From: Candidatus Brocadia sp.
Lineage (GTDB): Bacteria; Planctomycetota; Brocadiia; Brocadiales; Brocadiaceae
NCBI GenBank assembly: GCA_011525665.1
Contig: WYAU01000008.1
Location: 54,111 to 118,110, forward strand
Reading direction: 5' to 3'
Length of the DNA stretch: 64,000 bases
The position numbers were made by a program, and so were the translations under genes. Below, piece after piece: positions 1 to 7,952 of this stretch (the first letter of the stretch is position 1; every line of letters starts with the position of its first letter). The notes beneath the pieces were generated by a model. That model was given only the letters and a program-made list of their open reading frames with translations, was not told the DNA's origin and did no database searches.

Positions 1-1443
1 AGGAACAATAGCGTGATAAATCATTTTCATATACTTTTCAAAGGTAATGGATAAAATGTTACGATACTGTCCTCTTTTTTTATAATAAGCACAGTCAACT
101 CTGTAGGCAAGATCAATAACCTTATTTAAAAATTTTTGCCTCGGCATATCGGTTAGATTATATTTGTAATCAGCGTATCCTCCGAGATTGAAGAGATATT
201 CCCGTGTATCTTTTACAATTCCTTTATCCAGAACATGCTGAAACAAAGGCGATCCGGGGTAGGGGGTTGCCAGAGCCGCATAATACTCCTTGCTTGTTAA
301 ATCCAGGCTTATCAGGAAGTCTTTCGTTTCATTCATTGTTTTTATCGTTTCGCCGGGCATACCGAATACTATGTTTACCGTACATGGCATCCCAACTTCT
401 TTCATGAGCGAAACGGCCTTATAGTTATCCTGCACCTTGGTCTTTTTTTTCATGATATCAAGCATAGTCTGGCTCCCCGATTCAATCCCGTAGCTTATCC
501 TCCTGAACCCCGCCTCTTTCATCTTTTCTAATATTTCCTTATCAACGATGTTTGGCTTTCCACCGCTGGAAAAGAAACTAACTTTAATGCCACGGTTAAT
601 TATTTCATCACAGACCTCGTGAAGCCATTTTTTATTAATAAGTATCAGGTCATCCATTATCTGAAATGATGTTGCACCATACCGGCTCATCATAAACTCT
701 ATATAATCGGCAATGTACTGAGGGGAATGCTTCCGGTGAAGCCTGTTGAAATGGAAACAAAAGGTACATTCATAGACACATCCTCTGCTCATAAGTAAAG
801 GCAGGAACCGCTCATCCTCTCGAAAGTGATAATTTTCATTACAGAGGACGTTCTTTATCCATCTTCTTTGATTTTCAACGTAGTATTCCAAATCAACCTC
901 ATCATACGTTAAAAATGGGATATAATCCAGGTTCATGGGAAGTTCGGGTTTATTTCCCGCATATCTTCCTTCTTCATTCAAATAATGCAGTCCCGGTATA
1001 TTTCTCAAACCTTCCTTGTTGTGCGGATAACACTTCATAAATTGTTCAATAACTAATTCACCGTCCGATTCGCAGATGTAATCGACTGGCGCATGCTTTT
1101 CCCACAACTCTTTGACCGGGAGGCCAAGAGAACCACCAATTATTATTGGCAATCCCTCTCTCTTTTCCCGTACTTTTTTAACAAGACGTTCGCAGTAAGA
1201 GTACGATGAAACAACGCTTCCTATACCAAGGATGTCAAAATCTTTAGATAACACATAATCGATCCCGGAATCATCCTGGAGATTGAACTTTTCTGGTTGC
1301 GTATTAATGAGATACGGGATGTCTACTATTTCTGCCTCATGTCCGGTTCTCCGGATTGACTGTGCAATATACAACAAGTGAAGCGGTGGGAAAATATATG
1401 TATCTTTAAGATAACGGGCCGGATTGACAAGAAGGACTTTCAT
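1..1443 (-). CDS. B12-binding-type radical SAM protein (C-terminus cut by window edge)
   Basis: The reading frame is open from the ATG at 1443 to the window edge, so at least 481 residues are present and the C-terminus lies outside. The N-terminus (MKVLLVNPARYLKD) and the following Rossmann-like stretch resemble the cobalamin-binding domain of the B12-dependent radical SAM family. A radical SAM 4Fe-4S motif C-x3-C-x2-C (CVYECTFC) sits at about residues 222-229. It is the last gene of the glycan operon inside the window, 92 bases after the PfkB kinase stop. In this family such enzymes methylate or rearrange unreactive carbons. The substrate is unknown; a glycan or lipid substrate is inferred from context. 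Confidence 0.8.
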   Translation of the reverse strand, partial: MKVLLVNPARYLKDTYIFPPLHLLYIAQSIRRTGHEAEIVDIPYLINTQPEKFNLQDDSGIDYVLSKDFDILGIGSVVSSYSYCERLVKKVREKREGLPIIIGGSLGLPVKELWEKHAPVDYICESDGELVIEQFMKCYPHNKEGLRNIPGLHYLNEEGRYAGNKPELPMNLDYIPFLTYDEVDLEYYVENQRRWIKNVLCNENYHFREDERFLPLLMSRGCVYECTFCFHFNRLHRKHSPQYIADYIEFMMSRYGATSFQIMDDLILINKKWLHEVCDEIINRGIKVSFFSSGGKPNIVDKEILEKMKEAGFRRISYGIESGSQTMLDIMKKKTKVQDNYKAVSLMKEVGMPCTVNIVFGMPGETIKTMNETKDFLISLDLTSKEYYAALATPYPGSPLFQHVLDKGIVKDTREYLFNLGGYADYKYNLTDMPRQKFLNKVIDLAYRVDCAYYKKRGQYRNILSITFEKYMKMIYHAIVP

Positions 1444-1535
1444 TTATTTCCTTTTATATTTTTGATGATCGATTAAGAAGACTCTGTGAGGCTATGAGAC
1501 CAATTTTACATGAATATTTATTTTACCGTAACATT

Positions 1536-2585
1536 TTACCGGATTATCCTGCCTCCGGGATTTTTAAGAAAATTCTCAACATCGCTGATTCCACTCTGCG
1601 AAGCGTCTCCCCGCACGGTGTGGTTTAAAGCCGACAACCCAACGGCAAAATTTATCGTCCGCTGATAATCTTCTTTATAATGAATTAAACCGTGTATTAT
1701 TCCGGCGGCGAAACTATCTCCCGTACCTATTCTGTCTACGATATTCGTTATCCTTATTTCCGGCCCCTTATACGTAATGAAATTGCTGTCCTTCTTTACA
1801 CATAATAAACCGCTCCATCCGTTTTCATTTGCCGAAACTGATTCTCTGAGACTTATTGCAACGTATTGAAGATATGGCAGACTTTTGAAACAATGAGAGG
1901 CCACCTTCTCATAATTAACCTGTTCTCTTTTGTCTTCATCCTGAATTCCCAGTGCATCATGAAAGTCTGTTTCGTTTCCAACAATCAGGCAGGCCTTCGA
2001 ACACATTTCCCACATAATTTTATGTATTGATAATTGTTTATCCTTAACCCACTCCCATAATTTGCTTCTATAGTTTAGGTCGATTGATATCCTGCAATCC
2101 GGACTGATATCACTGAATATTTTTTTTAGTGTTACATAAACATTTTCTGACACGGCTGGTGATATACCGCTGGTGTGGAACCAGTATGTGTCCGTAAAAA
2201 TTTTGTCCCAATCAAAATCACTGTGGCTTATTTCAGAGAAGGATGAACCTACACGATCATAAAATACCTGCGAAGCCCTTGGGCCGGTTCCGATTTCAGT
2301 CCAGTATAAACCGACTCGCTCTCCTCCAAAAGTGATATTTGAAGTGTCGAGAGAGTAGCTTCTTAAATATCGGATTATTTTTTCAGACAAAACCCCCGCC
2401 GGAAGTCTGGTAATGAATCCACACCGATTCCCGATAAGTGAAAGAGCAATTGAGACGTTCGATTCACTTCCGCCCGGTTCTATAGTAAAAGCTGATGCCT
2501 GGATAACCTTCTCACCGAAAACAGAAGGAGTAATTCTCAGCATAATTTCACCGAACGTAAGTATTTTTTTATGGTTATTGTGAAT
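1536..2585 (-). CDS. PfkB-family sugar kinase (KDG-kinase-like), probable AUU start
   Basis: Predicted to phosphorylate a sugar or keto-sugar with ATP. The C-terminal PfkB signature DRIGTGDSFAAG (around residue 285) contains the catalytic Asp, and the N-terminal GGSESNVSIAL matches the substrate-binding segment of the ribokinase fold. The first ATG (2543) would begin inside the conserved strand: in-frame codons upstream spell KKILTFGEI, the normal start of 2-keto-3-deoxygluconate kinases. No ATG, GTG or TTG lies between that stretch and the upstream stop, but an ATT at 2585-2583 follows AAGGA with 7 bases between, giving 349 residues. The gene follows the aldolase/DUF115 gene by 38 bases. A keto-deoxy-sugar substrate is inferred from similarity and neighbours. 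Confidence 0.8.
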   Translation of the reverse strand: MHNNHKKILTFGEIMLRITPSVFGEKVIQASAFTIEPGGSESNVSIALSLIGNRCGFITRLPAGVLSEKIIRYLRSYSLDTSNITFGGERVGLYWTEIGTGPRASQVFYDRVGSSFSEISHSDFDWDKIFTDTYWFHTSGISPAVSENVYVTLKKIFSDISPDCRISIDLNYRSKLWEWVKDKQLSIHKIMWEMCSKACLIVGNETDFHDALGIQDEDKREQVNYEKVASHCFKSLPYLQYVAISLRESVSANENGWSGLLCVKKDSNFITYKGPEIRITNIVDRIGTGDSFAAGIIHGLIHYKEDYQRTINFAVGLSALNHTVRGDASQSGISDVENFLKNPGGRIIR

Positions 2586-2623
2586 AACGTCTTCCTTTTT
2601 ATAGAGTATAGGAAAAGAACCCT

Positions 2624-4360
2624 TTAGATATAATTATTTATACCTTTATAAAATTCGCTGTAACTTGTAGGTGTTACAATGTGTATTCCTTCTTTACCGT
2701 GTTTTAATAGGTATTCGTTTATTTGCCCGAGGAATTTATAATTCCATTGATGAAGGTCTAATATGAGATTTATATCTTCTTTTTCTTCCTGCTCTTTATA
2801 GAAAAGAAGATTGCCATCGGCATCGATATTACGATATCCATCCATGCCGGCGGCAAATATCCTGTCTGCACCCATAACTATTGCTACGCCCATAAGAAGC
2901 ACTGAAACAGTGCGGCAATTACATTGTATCACACCATCGATTATTTCAAAATCGTTATTAAGCGTATCCAAATAATAAATAGTCTCATAATCTCTCTGAG
3001 TATATTCGCGTATCATTTCTTCCGAGATATATTGCCCGATGAGGAGTTTTGATTCTAATGATACGTTATCTATATAACTAACAAACCTTCTTTTATTACA
3101 GAATGCATGATAGTGGGGTTTAAATATATCGGCCAGATAATTTGCACCAAATACGATGGGGTTGTATTTATTGATAAAGTTTTGTATTTGATCGTGGTAT
3201 TTCATGAGGCTCGGACCGTTGCCAAGGATCAAGCACGTCTTCCCCTTATGCCTGTTACTATAGGTGACGTGTTGTTTATCCGAATCCCTTCTTTTCTGTG
3301 GCAAATATTCTTCACCTTTTATTTCTTTCTGCTTACAGGAACTTCCGATGATACCTTCATGAATAATTTCAGTAAGTAACCCCTCGGAAAACCCAACCGG
3401 GTTTTTCCTGTTTATACAGTCAAGCGCCCTCCAGATGTCTTCCATAGTATACTCTTTTAAATTCACCAGTTTCTGCGCATATGACGGGTGGCACTTAAAT
3501 AATCCTGAAAGCATATATATAAGCTGGTAACCCCATCCGATTTCTTTCTGCATGGTTATGAAATACTTATCAATACAGTTAAGTACCGGAATTACATTAA
3601 ATTTGTCTGGCACCTTATCGTGTAAATATAAAAGGGTTATCTCGGTCGGAAGATTGCCTGCCCCTCTCCCCATTCCGAAGATAGAACTGTCAATGATATC
3701 AACCCCGCACTTGATCGCTTCTATTGAATTTGCAAAAGCCATCTGTAAATTGTTATGGGGATGGAATCCGGTCTTTACGTAAGGTTGTAATTTTATAAGA
3801 GGCTCAAGCATTTTGGCTATTTGATCGGGAAATAGAGAACCATAGCTGTCAGCCACGTAAGCGTAGTCAGCCCCTGAATCTTTAATTATCCCGGCCAGTT
3901 CATTCCTCTCGTGGTCGGTGTAACTGGAATACCCCATGGCCTGAATCGACGTTTCATAACCCTTTTCTTTTATCTTCTGAAGGAGGCTTAAGGCATTTTT
4001 CATCTCGTGCTTATGGGCAGCAAGGCGTATGAGGTTTACGATGCTTTCGTCTTTTGGTTCGATGTCAGAAATTTCAAACTTTCCGTAATCGACCATCATG
4101 GCGATTTGAGAACCCTGTATCCCATCACACACTTCGATAATATCCTTTTGCCCGGAAAATCTCCAAAGACCGTAGGTACCTTTGCTGAAATATTTTTCTG
4201 TACCCCGGTATCCGATCTCAAAATAATCTACCCCTGCTTTTGAGAGTGCCCGATACACTTCACGGACGAATTTTTTCTCGAAACGCCAATTATTCAGATA
4301 TCCGCCGTCACGGATTGTACAGTCCAATATTTTTACTATACCGTTAGAAGCAGTTGTCAT
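2624..4360 (-). CDS. DRE-TIM aldolase fused to a DUF115/MptE-like domain
   Basis: A 578-residue two-domain protein. Residues 1 to about 300 form an HMGL-like TIM barrel of the DRE-TIM metallolyase family: the DRE-type motif appears as DCTIRDGGYLNNW near the N-terminus, and the metal-binding histidine pair is probably in FHPHNN around residue 200. From about residue 373 a second domain begins with CLILGNGPSLMKY, typical of DUF115/MptE-like Rossmann proteins found in surface-glycan and flagellin-glycosylation loci. Family members catalyse pyruvate- or acetyl-CoA-type aldol reactions. Making or cleaving a keto-deoxy sugar acid is inferred from the adjacent kinase and cytidylyltransferase. The fusion to DUF115 is unusual. 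Confidence 0.75.
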   Translation of the reverse strand: MTTASNGIVKILDCTIRDGGYLNNWRFEKKFVREVYRALSKAGVDYFEIGYRGTEKYFSKGTYGLWRFSGQKDIIEVCDGIQGSQIAMMVDYGKFEISDIEPKDESIVNLIRLAAHKHEMKNALSLLQKIKEKGYETSIQAMGYSSYTDHERNELAGIIKDSGADYAYVADSYGSLFPDQIAKMLEPLIKLQPYVKTGFHPHNNLQMAFANSIEAIKCGVDIIDSSIFGMGRGAGNLPTEITLLYLHDKVPDKFNVIPVLNCIDKYFITMQKEIGWGYQLIYMLSGLFKCHPSYAQKLVNLKEYTMEDIWRALDCINRKNPVGFSEGLLTEIIHEGIIGSSCKQKEIKGEEYLPQKRRDSDKQHVTYSNRHKGKTCLILGNGPSLMKYHDQIQNFINKYNPIVFGANYLADIFKPHYHAFCNKRRFVSYIDNVSLESKLLIGQYISEEMIREYTQRDYETIYYLDTLNNDFEIIDGVIQCNCRTVSVLLMGVAIVMGADRIFAAGMDGYRNIDADGNLLFYKEQEEKEDINLILDLHQWNYKFLGQINEYLLKHGKEGIHIVTPTSYSEFYKGINNYI

Positions 4361-4378
4361 AGGTTCTCCGAATTAATA

Positions 4379-5047
4379 TTAACGCACTAACTGTTTTTCA
4401 AGTATCAATTCCGCAAGCTGGAAATCTTCCAGGGTATCGATATCGTGACCTTCAAAGGCATTCACTAACTTAATAAAAGGATTCGAGCTGATTCTCTGCG
4501 CCTGTGTCACAAAAACTTCCCGCCTGAAAACATAAAGTCCGGATTGTTCAAACACTATCGGTTCCATGTCTTGTGTCCGGGGAATAGGTTTCTCCAGAGA
4601 GTAGTTCAACGGTTTCCCCTGATACCACGCAAACCTTCTCACTTCCTGGGCGGCAAATGCCGAATCATTTTCGCCGGATATAACTTTTTTTAAACATTCC
4701 GATACAGTTTCGGGTTTGATAAAAGGAGACGTTATATGAAGCAGCACGATTATTTCTGCCTTTTCTCTTTTAAGAAATTCTCCCACAAAGTCCTGAACTT
4801 TAGCTTCGTTTGTATCCAGATAGGGCGGACGTTCCATGAATGTATATTTTAGCCCTTTTTCAATGTATTTTACTATTGACGGTTCAGAGGCGAAAATAAT
4901 ACTGTCGTCAATTAATTCAACCTTGTTCAGTGTTCTCATGACATAGTTAACAAGAGGGGTATTCCCGAGCATACGCACGTTTTTCTGCGGGAGTCTTTCG
5001 CTGTTAAGTTTGGAAGGAATAAACCCCACAATCCTCATTGTCTTCAT
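4379..5047 (-). CDS. NeuA-like CMP-sugar cytidylyltransferase
   Basis: A 222-residue nucleotidyltransferase resembling CMP-N-acylneuraminate/CMP-Kdo synthetases. The N-terminal FIPSKLNSERLPQKN corresponds to the CTP-binding loop (family consensus PARxGSKRLPxKN), and LLHITSPF matches the conserved L-x-P-T-S-P-like segment. It would activate a 2-keto-3-deoxy sugar acid with CTP for transfer. The gene lies 3 bases after the glycosyltransferase stop and 18 bases before the aldolase gene. It is distinct from the SpsF-like enzyme upstream in the operon, so two different CMP-sugars may be made here. The start at 5047 or three codons inside (5038) cannot be settled. Confidence 0.8.
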   Translation of the reverse strand: MKTMRIVGFIPSKLNSERLPQKNVRMLGNTPLVNYVMRTLNKVELIDDSIIFASEPSIVKYIEKGLKYTFMERPPYLDTNEAKVQDFVGEFLKREKAEIIVLLHITSPFIKPETVSECLKKVISGENDSAFAAQEVRRFAWYQGKPLNYSLEKPIPRTQDMEPIVFEQSGLYVFRREVFVTQAQRISSNPFIKLVNAFEGHDIDTLEDFQLAELILEKQLVR

Positions 5048-5050
5048 TTC

Positions 5051-7060
5051 CTATGTGAGGGATTCCTGAATAAACTGATAAAAATTTTCACGGTAATTTT
5101 CTTTATAGCGATATCTATCCAGATCCGCATTTTCGATCATATTCATGGATTTCTTTGTCATAAATTCTAGGGCATTCCCCAGTTTATTCGTATCATTTAC
5201 GTAACAGACAGGACAAAAGGCAGGAGACCCGTCATTTTCGAAAACATCCGTCTTGTAGTGGTTGTATCTGTTCCATTTGTCATAAAGCAAAACCGGAATC
5301 CCGTTAATAAGGGCTTCGTCTATGGTCGTTGAAGAATAGCTTATCAAGAAGTCTGTAGCCGCAAGAACCTCAGAAAATGGCCCTTCCCTTTGAATTATAA
5401 ATCTATCGGAAGCGGGTAAAAGTGTCTTTATTTCGTCATTATTCAGGTGAAAGCCGGGGTGTATTCTGATTATTAATTTCAGGTTTTTGTTCTTATCGGC
5501 TACATGAATGATGTCAGAGAGTGAAGAAAAAAATTCGTCCAGGGTTTCAACAAAATGATACCTTTCCGCCTGCCGCCCTTTCGCAATGGTAGCGTGAGTG
5601 GCTACAATGTCATCCGGAGAAAGACCAAATTTTGATTTTTGTGAAGATTTTTTCATTTCCCTTAAATCGGCAAAAATAAGAGGGCCGGTCTTTAATTCTT
5701 CATTTTTTATCCAGTCGTGTCTTTTTTTGAAATAGTGTAAATTATCTTCTTGCACGGGGGTACTCAAAGCAACGTGTGTATAATCGCTTAACATAAAACC
5801 TTTACACAGATTCAGCAGTTCAATTTCATGATACAGATCAACCGGCGCAGGAGTTACACCATGAGAGATAAACAATGATGTCATTTTCATCTTTTTGGCA
5901 AGTTCTCCTGCAACGGACATGATGCCCAATGCGTAAAAAGACATTACGATCTTTTTATTACATCTTTCAAATAAGTATTTCAAATTATGCGCATGTAACA
6001 GCATCAAGGACATATATTTCTTAAAACCTGTTTCTATTTTTTGCATCAATACATCATGATAACTGACACCATTATATTCAAAGAGAGATGTATCAGACGC
6101 ATTACCAATAGAGGCTATACACTCCATCAAATTTGAGTGTTCCCCCCTGTCAACGGTTTTATGAATAAAAGCAGGATTTATAACATAATATCGGCGCGAA
6201 TTGCTACGCAAAATTGATTTTACAAAAGAAATACTGTTGAAGCAGATCAACTTTGATAATTTTCCGGTGTAATCGATCCCTAAAAATGTAATATTTCCGT
6301 CTCTTCGTGATAATTGAGCAGTTAATTTGTCAAAGCCGTATCCTAAGCCGGGGATAAAAATTATCTTTTTCCCTTTTTGGAGACGCAGAGAAAGAAAGGT
6401 CACAAACTTCTCTACAGATATGTTCAGCGATTTCACGGTTACGTTAATGGCATGGATAATCCCCTTAATTCCCTGTAAAAAAGGGGGACCGGGGGGGTTG
6501 TCTGTGCTTAATTTGGTCGCCCCTTTTTGTGTTGCCTTAAGTGGCTCATGGGAAATGTCATTTTCATTAAAGTTTACAAATGTTAAATTTTTATTTTTAG
6601 CATAAGCTTCTGCCAGGATTCCCGCATATCGCTCATTATCGGTAATCATACAAGAAGAAGTATGGCTTTTTTTTACATAAGCATATATTTCAGACATAGC
6701 GTTTTCCCTATAGATATTTTCGAGTACTTCCAATATCTTAAATAGGTGATTTAAATAGAGCCTTATGTAATGAGAGAATTCTGTTTCGTAACAATTCTTA
6801 AGACCGTTGCCATCAAAGAACTTGAAATTCTCATGAATGTAGTTCATTACTTTTTCGGTTTCGATAATTATCTTTTTATGGGATTCATTATTAAAATATG
6901 GCACTGTATTCCTGTATACGATACCCTGTTTTTTCAGGTAGGCCTGAAGCCTCGGTTCTAGTGCAACAATGATAAAATCATCGATACTGAAATTATTCTT
7001 ATGGAGAAAAGCCGAAAAAGCTTTAAACTCATCTATGAACTCGATAACAGCAAACTTCAT
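5051..7060 (-). CDS. Surface polysaccharide glycosyltransferase-like protein with an in-frame repeat insertion
   Basis: A 669-residue protein whose C-terminal third resembles GT-B capsule transferases: the segment ISYSSTTIDEALINGIPVL is the typical nucleotide-sugar-binding helix region with Ser-x-Ser-x-x-x-x-E. The N-terminal 400 residues are not recognised. The ATG at 7060 is chosen because the preceding gene stops one base before it (TAA-G-ATG) and GAGG lies 7 bases upstream; an earlier ATG at 7102 would overlap the neighbour. Residues about 182-202 are encoded by a copy of a GC-rich dispersed repeat (see 6454-6514), read as NPPGPPFLQGIKG. The sugar donor may be the CMP-sugar of the next gene; this is an inference. 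Confidence 0.65.
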   Translation of the reverse strand: MKFAVIEFIDEFKAFSAFLHKNNFSIDDFIIVALEPRLQAYLKKQGIVYRNTVPYFNNESHKKIIIETEKVMNYIHENFKFFDGNGLKNCYETEFSHYIRLYLNHLFKILEVLENIYRENAMSEIYAYVKKSHTSSCMITDNERYAGILAEAYAKNKNLTFVNFNENDISHEPLKATQKGATKLSTDNPPGPPFLQGIKGIIHAINVTVKSLNISVEKFVTFLSLRLQKGKKIIFIPGLGYGFDKLTAQLSRRDGNITFLGIDYTGKLSKLICFNSISFVKSILRSNSRRYYVINPAFIHKTVDRGEHSNLMECIASIGNASDTSLFEYNGVSYHDVLMQKIETGFKKYMSLMLLHAHNLKYLFERCNKKIVMSFYALGIMSVAGELAKKMKMTSLFISHGVTPAPVDLYHEIELLNLCKGFMLSDYTHVALSTPVQEDNLHYFKKRHDWIKNEELKTGPLIFADLREMKKSSQKSKFGLSPDDIVATHATIAKGRQAERYHFVETLDEFFSSLSDIIHVADKNKNLKLIIRIHPGFHLNNDEIKTLLPASDRFIIQREGPFSEVLAATDFLISYSSTTIDEALINGIPVLLYDKWNRYNHYKTDVFENDGSPAFCPVCYVNDTNKLGNALEFMTKKSMNMIENADLDRYRYKENYRENFYQFIQESLT
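6454..6514. repeat. Dispersed GC-rich repeat inside a coding region (copy 1)
   Basis: About 61 bases that align along nearly their whole length with 38252-38315. Both start GGATAA, contain opposed C-runs and G-runs (ATTCCCTGTAAAAAAGGGGG here; ATCCCCCGAATAAAGGGGG in the other copy) and end with TCTGTGCxTAATTT. The inverted C/G arms could form a hairpin. This copy lies within the glycosyltransferase gene 5051-7060 without breaking its frame. Confidence 0.75.
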
Positions 7061-7061
7061 C

Positions 7062-7952
7062 TTACAGCCTCGCAATTGCAATAAGCGTGTCACTTCTTCC
7101 ATTCGACTTTACATAATTCCTATAAAAATCTTCGACGGGTTTATATGCATCACATATATCAAATACTGGCGTTTCTATCTGTGGCTTGCCTGTGGTAAGC
7201 CAGCTGCAGAGATTGATAAGCCCGTACCTCTGCTCAAATCGTGTTTCCACATTTTCGTATCGAGCCTTTTTAAGACAATCCAGCAATGTTTCACGGCTGA
7301 AATAATTTACATGCGCCCTTATCCAATAGAAATTATTATATTCTTCACAACTATCCAAAAGCGCCTCTCTGAGATTGGGCACCTCACATATCAACGTACC
7401 TCCGGAATTCACGAAATTTCGTATTTTCGCAAGGAACATAATAGGGTCAGATATGTGTTCAAGGACATGAAAAACAGTAACCACATCAAACCGCCCAATG
7501 TTTCTATCCGGATTATTTACATCGAAATTCATAATCTGCACAGAACTGTGGTTATTTGCTATATTTCGCCTTTCGTCGCTGATTTCTATCCCGGTAACAT
7601 TTTTATACCCGGAATTATATAATTCGTTCACAAAGAACCCGTAACCGGAGCCCACGTCTAATATGCTGCACGTATTATTTTGAAAAAGTTCCTTAATAAG
7701 CTTTACGCGCCGAGCCGTGTCACATTTATTATTTATCCTCAGTTTTTCGTAATCGATCTCCTTTTGCCTGTTTTTATCCTGCATGTTTTTATTATAAAAT
7801 TCTCTATCTTCTCCTTCTGCCGGTCTAGGCAAAAGTTGAACATGATTACAATTCCTGCACCTGAAAACTTTGAATCCGGTTTTCTCATCTCTGAGTTCTG
7901 ACTTAAGCAGTTCAAATTCTCGTGAGTCGCAAAGGTTACAAGTATCTTTCAT
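7062..7952 (-). CDS. Class I SAM-dependent methyltransferase with N-terminal zinc-binding motif
   Basis: A 296-residue methyltransferase of the Methyltransf_23 type. Two CxxC pairs (CNLC at residue 5, CRNC near residue 33) suggest a small zinc-binding domain. The SAM-binding motif I is ILDVGSGYGFF, followed by VTGIEIS (motif II) and FDVVTVFHVLEHI (motif IV region). Such genes are common in O-antigen and capsule clusters, where they methylate sugars. It overlaps the flippase gene by 4 bases and is followed after one base by the glycosyltransferase, so the three are probably translationally coupled. The exact sugar acceptor cannot be told. Confidence 0.85.
   Translation of the reverse strand: MKDTCNLCDSREFELLKSELRDEKTGFKVFRCRNCNHVQLLPRPAEGEDREFYNKNMQDKNRQKEIDYEKLRINNKCDTARRVKLIKELFQNNTCSILDVGSGYGFFVNELYNSGYKNVTGIEISDERRNIANNHSSVQIMNFDVNNPDRNIGRFDVVTVFHVLEHISDPIMFLAKIRNFVNSGGTLICEVPNLREALLDSCEEYNNFYWIRAHVNYFSRETLLDCLKKARYENVETRFEQRYGLINLCSWLTTGKPQIETPVFDICDAYKPVEDFYRNYVKSNGRSDTLIAIARL

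Noticed and set aside
6969..7622. A 217-codon plus-strand frame opposite the glycosyltransferase and methyltransferase genes
   Set aside because: Both minus-strand genes are clearly real here; the plus-strand translation has no recognisable domain.
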